A stretch of DNA of 32,327 nucleotides from Oscillospiraceae bacterium (GCA_016296165.1 JAEDJV010000014.1:1-32327), one strand, 5' to 3'; shown: positions 17,401 through 25,363, counted from the first letter of the stretch. Translations and numbers: made by a program. The notes: generated by a model from the letters alone, not told the origin.

Positions 17401-17954
17401 TGTCAGTACAGCTTTCAGATGTTGAAACTTCCAAACGTGAACTTGAAAAACTCATTGATGAGCTCACTTCTGATATGCAGAGAATATTCGCAGAGAGTTT
17501 TGTAAGGATAAATGAGAATTTCAAAGAAATATTTGTTGATTTGTTCGGCGGAGGAAAAGCTGAACTGGAACTTACTGACCCGGACAATATTCTTGAGTCG
17601 GGTATAGAGATTAAAGTAGCTCCTCCGGGAAAAGTTATTAAAAACCTTATTTCTCTCTCAGGCGGTGAACAGGCGTTTGTAGCAATTGCAATTTATTTTG
17701 CAATACTTAAGATAAAACCGGCACCGTTTTGTATTCTGGATGAGATTGATGCGGCTCTTGATGAAGTAAATGTTAGAAAATATGCCTTTTACCTTAAAAA
17801 TTTCGTTAATACTACGCAGTTTATACTTGTAACCCACAGGAGAGGAACTATGGAACTTGCAAATGTTCTCTACGGTGTAACAATGCAGCATAACGGTGTT
17901 TCAAAACTACTTAAGATGAATCAGGTGGATATACCTGATGAGATGCAGCAGTAA
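14388..17954 (+). CDS. smc: Chromosome segregation protein SMC
   Basis: The ATPase core of the bacterial condensin (with ScpA and ScpB) that compacts and individualises the chromosome. The 1188-residue protein shows the full domain order. The N-terminal ATPase lobe has Walker A GPNGSGKSN (31-39). The first coiled-coil arm runs from about 170 to 515. The hinge spans about 520-668 (SGIYGTVAQLITVDSRFATA through GGSFTGGS). The second arm runs from about 680 to 1010. The C-lobe has the ABC signature LSGGEQAFVAIA near 1090 and Walker B CILDEIDAALDEVNV near 1114. AGAAGGAAG before the ATG gives the start, inside the end of the radical SAM gene. The LSGGEQ variant is, as far as I recall, common in Clostridia. 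smc-ftsY order is standard. Confidence 0.97.
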   Translation: MYLKSLELHGFKSFPDKVKLTFDEGLTGVVGPNGSGKSNIGDAVRWVLGEQSTKTLRGNKMEDVIFSGTTARKAAGFAEVTLTIDNSTGELHHDDKEVAVTRKIYRSGDSEYRINGKSVRLRDINELFMDTGLGRDGYSIIGQGRIAEIVGAKSTERRDIFEEAAGISKFRYKKAEAQRKLSQAQENLNRLQDIVSELESRIEPLKKQSEKAQKFLVLAEDRKRLEISLWTNNLADLKKSIDKISEDSLIYTAQYENIESQIEREEKQIQDAYDQMREITVKIDEFKQLILDTERESSDYRSCIAVCENDIRHSESIIESIKVKQNNEENSRKAISEKISALEKKLSESEAEVSKTDRELKMTEKSFEDIEREANEAEKNFGDKESYINSLYLKQSEIKLDIAAAVSRKEDAQNQLKETEAQIDNFSQTVSKYEEEIKQARETLTIIEEKEKESENKISGLSMVYKKKKESFDELKQSFEDMTLEMKEKQQRSKVLTDLENSMEGFNYSVKEVMKASKNQRISGIYGTVAQLITVDSRFATAIETALGGALQNIIVKNEDTAKRCIALLKELKKGRATFLPVTSIKPYEFHDNGVRNESGFMAVADEIVQCDDEFKKIMSNLLGRTVIAEDIDYAAVIAKKYSYKFRIVTIDGQVINAGGSFTGGSAVQSHGMLSRKNEISELNEQIKILEKKSACARDEAQKIKAEAEKLRLETEAENDRKQKFSEDKLSFRSEIKSLEQIIQQSEAQFKNYSDSRERLNNTISEAEFREQKSSEELKKITEDIQNVQSKIDSQQSIKETLITRRKELSDKLYELKLKRMEAQKACESVKLEISHSQSDAVNLKENAKQLLEELEKNLKVIEKCRSEIHRNNHELEKAAERTEDYREKINASSRQHSEKEQAVTQMRSNLKGINEDKERISREISRLDEKKINTQRDYDSIISRMWENYELTRSEAEQIAVKLDNIQAAQKQLNEVKNAIKALGSINVAAIEEYKEVSERYGFLSVQLSDVETSKRELEKLIDELTSDMQRIFAESFVRINENFKEIFVDLFGGGKAELELTDPDNILESGIEIKVAPPGKVIKNLISLSGGEQAFVAIAIYFAILKIKPAPFCILDEIDAALDEVNVRKYAFYLKNFVNTTQFILVTHRRGTMELANVLYGVTMQHNGVSKLLKMNQVDIPDEMQQ

Positions 17955-17965
17955 AAATATTTACC

Positions 17966-17994
17966 TTGACCAAATAATCTATATGTGGTAAAAT
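17966..17994 (+). promoter_or_regulatory. Sigma-A-type promoter of ftsY
   Basis: TTGACC at 17966-17971 and TAAAAT at 17989-17994 are separated by 17 bases in the 76-base gap between smc and ftsY. CGGAGG just before the ATG at 18031 is the ribosome-binding site. Confidence 0.65.
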
Positions 17995-18030
17995 TAGATA
18001 TGTATTTTATAATGCAATTCGGAGGTTTTA

Positions 18031-19335
18031 ATGGGACTTTTTAGCAAGATAAAAAAAGGTCTTCTGAAGACCAAGCAGCAGATGGTTTCAAAGATAGCGT
18101 TGCTGCTTAATTCATTTACAAAGATCGATGAAGATCTTTTTGAACAACTTGAAGAAACACTTATTATGAGTGATGTTGGCGTTGATACATCACTTGAGAT
18201 TTGCGACAGACTCAGAAAGAAGATAAAAGAACAGGGTATCAAGGACCCTAATGAAATCATGCGTCTTATTCATGAGATAGTTGCAGAGATGATGGGTGAA
18301 GATACAGGACTGGATCTTTCCACTTCTCCTTCAGTTATTATGGTTATTGGTGTAAACGGAGCCGGAAAGACAACCACTATCGGAAAGCTTTGCCACAAAC
18401 TTAAGGGCGAAGGAAAAAAAGTACTCGTTGCTGCTGCTGATACATTCAGAGCTGCTGCTATAGATCAGCTTCAGGTATGGACAGACAGAGCCGGGGTAGA
18501 TATAGTAAAACACGCAGAGGGATCGGATGCTGCCGCTGTAGTTTATGATGCTATAACTGCTGCAAAGGCGCGAAACTGTGATGTAGTAGTAGTTGATACT
18601 GCAGGAAGACTTCATAACAAGAAAAATCTCATGGACGAACTTGCAAAAATAAACAGAATAGTTTCACAACAGGCAGAAGGCTGTTCAAGAGAAATTCTTC
18701 TCGTTCTTGACGCAACTACAGGTCAGAATGCGGTAAATCAGGCAAGACTCTTCAAGGAAGCGGCTGATATTACAGGTATTGTTCTTACCAAGCTTGACGG
18801 TACAGCCAAGGGTGGTATAGTTATCTCAATTAAGAATGAACTTAATATCCCGGTTAAACTGATTGGTCTTGGCGAAAAGATTGATGATCTTCAGGATTTT
18901 AACAGCGTTGATTTTGTAAACGCTCTGTTTGGTGACGAAGTCCTTGATGAAGGCTTTGAACTGGGTTCTGATGAGTCAGCAGAGGTAACAGAATCAGTTG
19001 AAGAACCGGCAGAAGAAGTAACAGAAACGGTTGAAGAACCAGCAGAAGATGTAACGGAAACAGCTGAGGAACCGGCAGAAGAAGTAACAGAAACGGTTGA
19101 AGAACCAGCAGAAGAGGTAACGGAAACAGCTGAGGAACCAGCAGAAGAAGTAACAGAAACGGTTGAAGAACCAGCAGAAGAGGTAACGGAAACAGCTGAG
19201 GAACCAGCAGAAGAAGTAACAGAATCGGCTGAGGAACCAGCTGAAGAAATAACAGAAACGGTTGAAGAACCAGAAGAAGAAAAGAAGAAAAAATCATTCT
19301 TTGATATTTTCAGAAGAAAAAAGAAAAAGGAATAA
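18031..19335 (+). CDS. ftsY: SRP receptor FtsY with acidic repeat C-terminal tail
   Basis: The GTPase receptor for the signal recognition particle (Ffh), delivering ribosomes to the Sec translocon. The N and G domains occupy residues 1 to about 305. They start with a short amphipathic segment, MGLFSKIKKGLLKTKQQM, then carry the P-loop GVNGAGKTTTIGKL (about 107), AAADTFRAAAIDQL, DTAGRLHNKKNLM and TKLDGTAKGGIV, ending with GLGEKIDDLQDF. The compact NG form resembles Bacillus FtsY. The odd part is an added tail of about 125 residues: eight 11-residue units of type EEPAEEVTETV/A, then EEEKKKKSFFDIFRRKKKKE at the very end. In many bacteria an acidic, membrane-targeting A domain precedes NG, so here a similar composition sits at the opposite end. 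The tail is seen directly; its role is inferred. Confidence 0.95.
   Translation: MGLFSKIKKGLLKTKQQMVSKIALLLNSFTKIDEDLFEQLEETLIMSDVGVDTSLEICDRLRKKIKEQGIKDPNEIMRLIHEIVAEMMGEDTGLDLSTSPSVIMVIGVNGAGKTTTIGKLCHKLKGEGKKVLVAAADTFRAAAIDQLQVWTDRAGVDIVKHAEGSDAAAVVYDAITAAKARNCDVVVVDTAGRLHNKKNLMDELAKINRIVSQQAEGCSREILLVLDATTGQNAVNQARLFKEAADITGIVLTKLDGTAKGGIVISIKNELNIPVKLIGLGEKIDDLQDFNSVDFVNALFGDEVLDEGFELGSDESAEVTESVEEPAEEVTETVEEPAEDVTETAEEPAEEVTETVEEPAEEVTETAEEPAEEVTETVEEPAEEVTETAEEPAEEVTESAEEPAEEITETVEEPEEEKKKKSFFDIFRRKKKKE
18997..19260 (+). repeat. Eight 33-bp tandem units in the ftsY tail
   Basis: Eight in-frame 33-bp units encode V/A-EEPAEEVTET-type elevenmers. Units alternate between a gttgaagaacc and a gctgaggaacc form, giving a 66-bp higher-order period. 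By eye the block 19063-19128 differs from 19129-19194 at a single base (g at 19074, a at 19140), indicating recent duplication. The frame is maintained throughout. Confidence 0.95.
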
Positions 19336-19339
19336 TAAC

Positions 19340-19927
19340 ATGAGAGTAATCCTTGCATCAAATAACAAACACAAACTTGATGAAATAAAAAAAATTCTTA
19401 CGCCTCTTGGTTACGATGTTGTGTCCCAGTCTGAAGCAGGGTGCAATATTGATGTAGAGGAAACAGGAACAACATTTGAAGAGAATGCTGTTCTAAAGGC
19501 ACAGGCAGTTTATAATTTTACAAAGACAGCGGTTATTTCGGATGACAGTGGTCTTGAAGTAGATTACCTTAATGGTGCACCAGGCGTTTATTCACACAGA
19601 TATGCCGGAGAAAATGCTACTGATGCTGAAAGATGCGCAAAACTTCTGTCAGAACTTTCGGGAGTTGATGAAAGGGAGCGTACAGCACGATTTGTGTGTG
19701 TTATCTGCTTTATTAATGAAAACGGAGAAAAGACGGTTATAAGAGGTACATGTGAAGGATATATAGGTACAGAACCGCGCGGAGAAAATGGTTTTGGTTA
19801 TGATCCTGTATTTATGTACGGAGACAGATCATTTGCGGAGATATCATCTGATGAAAAAAATTCGGTTAGTCACAGATCAGATGCTCTAAGAAAATTTTCA
19901 GAAACAATAAAAAATATGAAAGGCTGA
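19340..19927 (+). CDS. rdgB: XTP/dITP pyrophosphatase (RdgB/HAM1 family)
   Basis: Hydrolyses non-canonical purine nucleoside triphosphates (dITP, XTP) to monophosphates and so keeps them out of DNA and RNA. The protein is 195 residues from the ATG at 19340, begins MRVILASNNKHKLDEIKKIL, and shows EETGTTFEENAVLKAQAV, the catalytic region VISDDSGLEVDYLNGAPGVY, SHRYAG and the nucleotide-specificity block ENGFGYDPVF, ending SHRSDAL. An upstream in-frame ATG at 19262 lies inside the repeat-rich end of ftsY and adds only Lys/Arg-rich sequence. AAGGA at 19327-19331 places the start at 19340, 4 bases after the ftsY stop. Likely cotranscribed with ftsY and the next gene. Confidence 0.96.
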   Translation: MRVILASNNKHKLDEIKKILTPLGYDVVSQSEAGCNIDVEETGTTFEENAVLKAQAVYNFTKTAVISDDSGLEVDYLNGAPGVYSHRYAGENATDAERCAKLLSELSGVDERERTARFVCVICFINENGEKTVIRGTCEGYIGTEPRGENGFGYDPVFMYGDRSFAEISSDEKNSVSHRSDALRKFSETIKNMKG

Positions 19928-19931
19928 TTAT

Positions 19932-20219
19932 ATGCTTACAAGCAAACAGAGATCAACATTAAGAGGAATAGCAAGTGCCTATGAAACAATATTTCAGATA
20001 GGTAAGGGCGGTATTCAGGATACACTTATAGCCCAGGTAAATGACGCATTAAGAGCAAGGGAACTTATTAAACTCAGAGTTCTTGATAACTGTCCTTATA
20101 CAGCAAGGGAAGCAGCTGATGAAATTGCAGAGAAAACTGAATCAGAGGTAGTGCAGGTAATAGGCAGCAGATTTGTTTTGTTTAAAAGAAATCCAAAAGA
20201 TCCGGTTGTAAAATTCTGA
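19932..20219 (+). CDS. yhbY: YhbY-family (CRM domain) RNA-binding protein
   Basis: A 95-residue single CRM-domain protein: MLTSKQRSTLRGIASAYE, then FQIGKGGIQDTLIAQVNDAL with the GxGG loop, ARELIKLRVLDNCP and a C-terminal VVQVIGSRFVLFKRNP strand pair. E. coli YhbY associates with pre-50S particles, so a role in ribosome assembly is likely but not shown here. It starts 4 bases after rdgB and its TGA stop overlaps the ATG of nadD by one base, so it is part of a continuous operon. Confidence 0.92.
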   Translation: MLTSKQRSTLRGIASAYETIFQIGKGGIQDTLIAQVNDALRARELIKLRVLDNCPYTAREAADEIAEKTESEVVQVIGSRFVLFKRNPKDPVVKF

Positions 20220-20815
20220 TGGCAGCTGTCGGATTGTTCGGAGGAACATTTAACCCTGTTCATAACGGGCATATTCATCTTGCAAAAGAAGCATTTTCGA
20301 CTTTGAAACTTGAAAAGCTCATTTTTATTCCAGCTAATATTCCGCCTCACAAAAAGACTTATGACCTGTGTTCAAACAGTGACAGGCTTCAGATGTGCAT
20401 GCTTGCTGTGGAAGGAATAAAAGATTTTGAAGTATCAGATTTTGAAATGATGCAGGGAGGAAAGAGCTACACTTATTATACAGTTGAGTATTTTTCCGGA
20501 TTATACCAGAATGATGAGCTGTATCTACTGGTCGGAAGTGATATGTTTATGATTTTTGACAGCTGGTTTCGTTTTGAGGATATTTTAAAAAAAGTATCTT
20601 TAGCAGTTGTATCAAGAGAATATGATGATATGGACATGCTTGAACGCAAGGCGCATGAACTTCAGAAATACGGGAAGATTCGAATTATCGATGCAGAAGC
20701 TTATCCGCTTTCTTCTACGGATATCAGAAGTATTATAAAAGAAAATAAAAATTATTCTTGCTATTTACCTGAAAAAGTAGTACAATATATTAGATTTAAT
20801 AATTTATACAGATAG
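20219..20815 (+). CDS. nadD: Nicotinate-nucleotide adenylyltransferase
   Basis: Transfers AMP from ATP to nicotinate mononucleotide to give deamido-NAD, the central step of NAD synthesis. The protein is 198 residues. Seen: the nucleotidyltransferase start VGLFGGTFNPVHNGHIHLAK with the HNGH motif, FIPANIPPHKKTYDL, YLLVGSDMFMIFDSWFRFED and the C-terminal LSSTDIRSIIKENK carrying the SSTxIR motif. The ATG overlaps the yhbY stop by one base. The order yhbY-nadD-yqeK-(LCP)-rsfS is common in Firmicutes. Confidence 0.96.
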   Translation: MAAVGLFGGTFNPVHNGHIHLAKEAFSTLKLEKLIFIPANIPPHKKTYDLCSNSDRLQMCMLAVEGIKDFEVSDFEMMQGGKSYTYYTVEYFSGLYQNDELYLLVGSDMFMIFDSWFRFEDILKKVSLAVVSREYDDMDMLERKAHELQKYGKIRIIDAEAYPLSSTDIRSIIKENKNYSCYLPEKVVQYIRFNNLYR

Positions 20816-20828
20816 TAGATGGTGATTA

Positions 20829-21422
20829 TTGTTGTATGATGTAGAATTAATCAAAGATTTTCTCAGAAATCGTCTATCAGAAAAACGATATACGCACTCC
20901 GTTAATGTTGCTGATGAGTGCAGGAAACTGGCCCAGAAATATGGTGAAGATGAGGAAAAAGCGTATTTTGCAGGACTGGTTCATGATGTATGCAAGGAAC
21001 TTCCGGCAGATGAACTGAAAAAAATGGCGATGGAAAGCAATCTGAACATGTCAGAAGCTGAGATATCAACCAAGGCTTTGTGGCATGCAGTCGCGGGGGC
21101 AGGATTTGTAAGGGATTCTCTTATGATAGAGGACGAAGACATCATAAATGCAGTACGTTTTCATACCATTGGCCGTGCAGATATGACACTGCTTGAGCAG
21201 ATTGTTTACATTGGAGATCTGATTTCTGCTGACAGAAACTACAAAGATGTAAAAAAATTCAGAAAACTTGCCTATCAGGATATGGACAAAGTAATGCTTG
21301 AAGCACTTATTTTTTCCATAGAATCTGTAACGGGCAAAAGAGGGCTTATTCCGGATTATACACTTCAGGCTTATAATCAGTATGTAAATTCAGAAATGAA
21401 ACGCATACAGGAAAGGAAGTAA
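20829..21422 (+). CDS. yqeK: YqeK-type HD-domain phosphohydrolase (probable symmetrical Ap4A hydrolase)
   Basis: A 197-residue HD-superfamily protein. The metal-binding residues are visible in RYTHSVNVADECRKLAQKYG, YFAGLVHDVCKELP (the HD pair), LWHAVAGAGFV, AVRFHTIGRADM and IVYIGDLISADRNYKD. Bacterial YqeK proteins have been shown to cleave Ap4A symmetrically to two ADP, which fits this family; activity here is inferred. The start is a TTG: codons at 20829 and 20832 are both TTG, and GGTG at 20821-20824 is 7 bases from the second, so that one may be used. It lies between nadD and an LCP gene. Confidence 0.92.
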   Translation: MLYDVELIKDFLRNRLSEKRYTHSVNVADECRKLAQKYGEDEEKAYFAGLVHDVCKELPADELKKMAMESNLNMSEAEISTKALWHAVAGAGFVRDSLMIEDEDIINAVRFHTIGRADMTLLEQIVYIGDLISADRNYKDVKKFRKLAYQDMDKVMLEALIFSIESVTGKRGLIPDYTLQAYNQYVNSEMKRIQERK

Positions 21423-21425
21423 TTT

Positions 21426-22547
21426 ATGGTTAAGAAAAATAAATTCAGGATTTTCAGAGATATTCTCTTGCTTCTCATCACACTTGTCGTGATATTTTTT
21501 CTTGGAAGTTCAATGATAAAATCAATTATATCTGCAAAACAGCCTTTCGTTAAAAAACAGGGACAGCTTGAAACAGATATGAACACCTATGTTCTGAAGC
21601 CGAGTGAACCAGGTGCTGTTTATGACGGACTTGATCTTGACCAGTATATTGAAGGACAGTATACTCTACTTGGCCTTGGAATGGATGAGGATGGACTCAA
21701 TACGGATATTATGATGCTTGCGGTTTTTGATCTAAATGCAGCAAAGATAAATATTCTCCAGATTCCGAGAGACTGTTATGTTGGACCGGAGTACACCAAT
21801 GCTTCTACCGGTAAAATAAATAGTGTTTTCTCGGAAGGTTCATGCAGCGGCTCAGACGGGATTAATAAAGTTGTTACATGCGTAAGAGATCTTTTTGGCA
21901 TACCGATAGACAGCTATATTGCAATAAAATGTACTGATGTTCCTCCTGTAGTAGATGCTATGGGCGGTATCCCTATGAATGTTCCTTACAATATTATATA
22001 TGAAAGCGATAAGATACTTTACAAGGGTGAGCAGGTTCTTACCGGGGAACAGTCAGAGTGGTTTGTTCGTTTCCGTCATGATTATCTTGAAGGAGACCTT
22101 GCAAGAATAAGAGCCCAGAGAATATTCCTTGCTGCAGCAATGCAGAAAGTAAAAGATCTTGGAACAATTAAAGTGCTCAGTATCTATTCCACACTTAAGG
22201 AGTATCTTATGTCTGACCTTGAGATAAATGAGATCGGTATGCTTTCTGATTTTGCACAGACGGTTCCTATGGAAAATGTTACAGTGAGAATGGTACCTGG
22301 TGAAGATCTGGATAAGGGTGAAATAAATGAGTATTATGGTTATACTATTCATGAACAGGAAACTGTAGATATGCTGAATGAATATTTCAGACCGTATCAG
22401 GAAAACCTCTATGCTGAAGATCTTCATATTTTTGAAGTGAAAAATACAGTACCGTATTATGATGATGATTCCAGCAATTTTGGAGATATTATGAACGGTG
22501 ATGTTCCTGATGTACCATTCAGAGATGATGCAAATACACTTGATTAA
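21426..22547 (+). CDS. LytR-CpsA-Psr (LCP) family cell-wall polymer ligase
   Basis: LCP proteins transfer lipid-linked anionic polymers onto peptidoglycan on the outer face of the membrane. The 373-residue protein has a short basic cytoplasmic start, one TM helix near residues 11-30 and then an extracellular LCP domain. Conserved blocks are YTLLGLGMDEDGLNTDIMML, INILQIPRDCYV, GKINSVFSEG, VDAMGGIPMNVPY and WFVRFRHDYLEGDLARIRAQ, the last with the conserved Arg residues. An acidic C-terminal stretch (YYDDDSSNFGD) closes it. AGGAAG overlaps the yqeK end as its ribosome-binding site. Which polymer it attaches is not shown. LytR-like regulatory roles proposed in the past are not supported by the sequence. 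Confidence 0.92.
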   Translation: MVKKNKFRIFRDILLLLITLVVIFFLGSSMIKSIISAKQPFVKKQGQLETDMNTYVLKPSEPGAVYDGLDLDQYIEGQYTLLGLGMDEDGLNTDIMMLAVFDLNAAKINILQIPRDCYVGPEYTNASTGKINSVFSEGSCSGSDGINKVVTCVRDLFGIPIDSYIAIKCTDVPPVVDAMGGIPMNVPYNIIYESDKILYKGEQVLTGEQSEWFVRFRHDYLEGDLARIRAQRIFLAAAMQKVKDLGTIKVLSIYSTLKEYLMSDLEINEIGMLSDFAQTVPMENVTVRMVPGEDLDKGEINEYYGYTIHEQETVDMLNEYFRPYQENLYAEDLHIFEVKNTVPYYDDDSSNFGDIMNGDVPDVPFRDDANTLD

Positions 22548-22577
22548 TGATAAAGAGATTTTGAAAGGAATGGATTT

Positions 22578-22931
22578 ATGGAAATACAGGAAAAATTAAA
22601 AAAGATAGTTAAAGTTCTCGATTCAAAAAAAGCTGAAGATATTGAAGTACTTGGAATAAGAGATCTTACTGTACTTACTGATTACTTTGTAATAGCAAAT
22701 GGTACAAGTACAACGCATACAAAAACACTTGCTGACGAGGTCGAATATCAGCTTTCACAGGAAGGAATAAAACCATCAAGAACAGAAGGTCACAACGGAT
22801 CAAACTGGATTGTGATTGATTACGGTGATATCATTGTTCACGTCTTCTACAAGGAAACAAGAGAATTTTATCAGCTTGAAAGGCTGTGGGCTGATGGTGA
22901 ACATCTTGATATCGAAGAACTTATTAAATAA
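22578..22931 (+). CDS. rsfS: Ribosomal silencing factor RsfS
   Basis: Binds L14 on the 50S subunit and blocks joining to 30S, lowering translation when nutrients are scarce. The 117-residue protein shows the DUF143/Iojap blocks KKAEDIEVLGIRDLTVLTDY, FVIANGTSTTHTKTLADEVE, GSNWIVIDYGDIIVHVF and REFYQLERLWADGE. Length and context (after nadD, yqeK and the LCP gene) are typical. AAAGGAA before the ATG serves as the ribosome-binding site. Confidence 0.96.
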   Translation: MEIQEKLKKIVKVLDSKKAEDIEVLGIRDLTVLTDYFVIANGTSTTHTKTLADEVEYQLSQEGIKPSRTEGHNGSNWIVIDYGDIIVHVFYKETREFYQLERLWADGEHLDIEELIK

Positions 22932-22954
22932 TAATTTTAAGGGAGCAGTTATAT

Positions 22955-25363
22955 ATGAGCAGATATGATTTTGCTGCTACAGAAGCAAAATGGCAGAAAA
23001 TTTGGGACGAAAAAAAGTGTTTTGAAGCAAGCAATGATTATTCAAAGCCAAAGTTCTACGGCCTTGTTGAATTTCCATATCCGTCAGGACATGGTATGCA
23101 TGTAGGACATATCAAGGCTTATTCAGGACTTGAAGTAATCAGCAGAAAAAGACGTATGGAAGGATATAACGTTCTTTTCCCTATAGGATTTGATGCATAT
23201 GGACTTCCAACAGAAAATACAGCTATCAAGGATAACATTCATCCGAGAATTGTTACAGACAGAAATATTGAAAAATTTACAAATCAGCTTAAAACTGTCG
23301 GATTTTCATTTGACTGGTCGAGAGTAGTTGATACAACAGAAGAAGGGTACTATAAGTGGACACAGTGGATATTCCTCAAGATGTTTGAAAACGGACTGGT
23401 TTTCAGAGACAAAACAAACGTAAACTATTGTCCAAGCTGTAAAGTTGTACTTTCAAATGAAGATTCACAAGGTGGAAAGTGCGATGTTTGCCATAGTGAT
23501 ATCATACAGAAAACAAAGGAAGTTTGGTATCTCAGGATTACAGAATATGCTGATAAGCTTCTCCAGGGACTTGAAGAAGTAGATTATCTTCCAAATGTCA
23601 GACTTCAGCAGGAAAACTGGATAGGCAAATCAACAGGTGCATTTGTAAACTTTGGAATAAAAGAACACGCTGATGAAAAACTCCGTATATATACAACACG
23701 TCCTGATACTCTTTACGGTGTGACCTTTATGGTCATTGCTCCTGAACATCCTCTTATTCAGAAGTACAGGGGCAGTATTTCAAACATTGATGAACTGGAT
23801 GCATATAAGACAGAATGTGCTAAGAAGAGTGAGTTTGAAAGAACACAGCTTGTAAAAGATAAAACAGGTGTCAGAATTGAAGGCATTACAGCAGTAAATC
23901 CTGTAACAAAGAAGGAAATACCTGTATACATATCTGACTATGTAATGATGGGATATGGTACAGGCGCTATAATGGCAGTTCCGGCACATGATACACGTGA
24001 TTATGAATTTGCTAAAAAGTTCGGTATTGATATTATTGAAGTAATTAAGGGCGGAGATATATCAAAGGAAGCATATACCGGAGAAGGTGAACTGGTTAAT
24101 TCAGGCGAACTTAACGGAATTACAAATAAGAAAGACGCTATAGAAAAGGCACTTTCCGTAATAGAAAGTCTTGGATGCGGTGAAAAGGGTATTCAGTTCA
24201 AGATGAAGGACTGGGCATTTAACCGACAGAGATACTGGGGTGAACCAATTCCGATTGTACACTGTGATAATTGCGGAATGGTTGCAGTTCCATATGAAGA
24301 ACTTCCGCTCAGACTTCCTGAAGTTGAAAATTTTGAACCAGGTACAGATGGTGAGAGCCCTCTTGCGAAGATAGAAAGCTTTGTAAAGTGCAAATGTCCT
24401 AAGTGCGGAAAGGATGCAAAACGTGAAACTGATACCATGCCTCAGTGGGCTGGATCATCATGGTATTTTCTCCGCTACTGTGATCCAAAGAATGATAATG
24501 AATTTGCTTCACAGGAATCACTTAAGTACTGGCTCCCTGTTGACTGGTACAACGGTGGAATGGAACATGTAACACGTCATATGATTTACAGTCGATTCTG
24601 GCATAAGTTTCTTTATGATCTTGGTCTTGTACCAACATCTGAACCATATGCAAAGAGAACTGCACAGGGACTTATTCTCGGACCTGATGGTGAAAAGATG
24701 TCAAAATCAAGAGGAAACGTAATAGATCCTAATGATGTTGTTGAAGAATATGGTGCAGATGTTCTCAGACTTTATGTTCTTTTCATGGGTGACTATGAAA
24801 AAGCTGCTCCATGGAGTGAAGCAAGTATAAAGGGCTGCAAACGCTTTGAAGACAGAATCTGGGGACTTCAGGATATTCTTACAGACGGTGATGATTACAG
24901 TGACAAGCTTCGTACTGCTTTTCATAAGACAATCAAGAAGGTTACAGAAGATATAGAAGCTATGAAGTTCAATACTGCTATTGCAGCAATGATGTCTCTT
25001 ATAAATGATATTTACAGTGCAGGAAGTATAACAAAGGCTGAACTTGGAGCGTTTATGATAATGCTTTATCCTTTCGCTCCGCACATTGCCGAAGAAATGT
25101 ACAGTAATGTATTTGGATGTATGTTAAGCGAACAGCCATGGATAACATATGATGAATCACTTTGTGTTGATGCTTCAGTTGAAATAGTAATCCAGGTAAA
25201 CGGAAAAGTTAAGTCAAAGATTATGATTCCTGTGGGAACAGAAAAAGACGAAGCTTTTGAACTTGCAATGAAGGATGAAAAGCTTGCAGAAGCAGTTGCC
25301 GGAAAGAATATCGTTAAACAAATATATGTACAAAACAAGCTTGTCAATTTTGTAGTAAAATAA
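22955..25363 (+). CDS. leuS: Leucyl-tRNA synthetase
   Basis: A class I aminoacyl-tRNA synthetase that charges tRNA-Leu. The protein is 802 residues. Seen: the HIGH-type motif in FPYPSGHGMHVGHIKAYSG; a zinc-type Cys cluster NYCPSCKVVLSNEDS with CDVCHSD; the CP1 editing domain with TTRPDTLYGVTFMVIAPEHP and GYGTGAIMAVPAHDTRD; a second Cys cluster (HCDNCG, CKCPKCGKDAKRE); TDTMPQWAGSSWYFLRY; the KMSKS loop as GEKMSKSRGNVIDP; the anticodon-binding helical domain; and the C-terminal VQVNGK-type tail (VIQVNGKVKSKI). Only 23 bases separate it from rsfS, so no T-box leader fits. It is probably read from the upstream operon. No clear terminator was seen after it. Confidence 0.98.
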   Translation: MSRYDFAATEAKWQKIWDEKKCFEASNDYSKPKFYGLVEFPYPSGHGMHVGHIKAYSGLEVISRKRRMEGYNVLFPIGFDAYGLPTENTAIKDNIHPRIVTDRNIEKFTNQLKTVGFSFDWSRVVDTTEEGYYKWTQWIFLKMFENGLVFRDKTNVNYCPSCKVVLSNEDSQGGKCDVCHSDIIQKTKEVWYLRITEYADKLLQGLEEVDYLPNVRLQQENWIGKSTGAFVNFGIKEHADEKLRIYTTRPDTLYGVTFMVIAPEHPLIQKYRGSISNIDELDAYKTECAKKSEFERTQLVKDKTGVRIEGITAVNPVTKKEIPVYISDYVMMGYGTGAIMAVPAHDTRDYEFAKKFGIDIIEVIKGGDISKEAYTGEGELVNSGELNGITNKKDAIEKALSVIESLGCGEKGIQFKMKDWAFNRQRYWGEPIPIVHCDNCGMVAVPYEELPLRLPEVENFEPGTDGESPLAKIESFVKCKCPKCGKDAKRETDTMPQWAGSSWYFLRYCDPKNDNEFASQESLKYWLPVDWYNGGMEHVTRHMIYSRFWHKFLYDLGLVPTSEPYAKRTAQGLILGPDGEKMSKSRGNVIDPNDVVEEYGADVLRLYVLFMGDYEKAAPWSEASIKGCKRFEDRIWGLQDILTDGDDYSDKLRTAFHKTIKKVTEDIEAMKFNTAIAAMMSLINDIYSAGSITKAELGAFMIMLYPFAPHIAEEMYSNVFGCMLSEQPWITYDESLCVDASVEIVIQVNGKVKSKIMIPVGTEKDEAFELAMKDEKLAEAVAGKNIVKQIYVQNKLVNFVVK

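Noticed and set aside
17650..17700. Unusual LSGGEQ signature in SMC instead of the more familiar LSGGER/K
   Set aside because: To my recollection this variant is common in clostridial SMC proteins. All other ATPase motifs are intact, so it is not treated as abnormal.
18997..19260. Regularly spaced repeats resembling a CRISPR array
   Set aside because: Units are contiguous with no unique spacers, lie in frame within ftsY and encode an acidic elevenmer.
19262..19339. Upstream ATG extension of rdgB
   Set aside because: It adds 26 mostly basic residues read out of frame from the ftsY tail. The family N-terminus starts at 19340, with a ribosome-binding site at the right distance.
18891..19361. 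Minus-strand frames made of SSAGSS or LLLL-type repeats opposite the ftsY tail
   Set aside because: They are mirror images of the 33-bp repeats on the other strand. Repeats without stop codons stay open in several frames.
22931..22955. Possible T-box leader upstream of leuS
   Set aside because: Only 23 bases separate rsfS and leuS, too short for a T-box, and no terminator stem is present.
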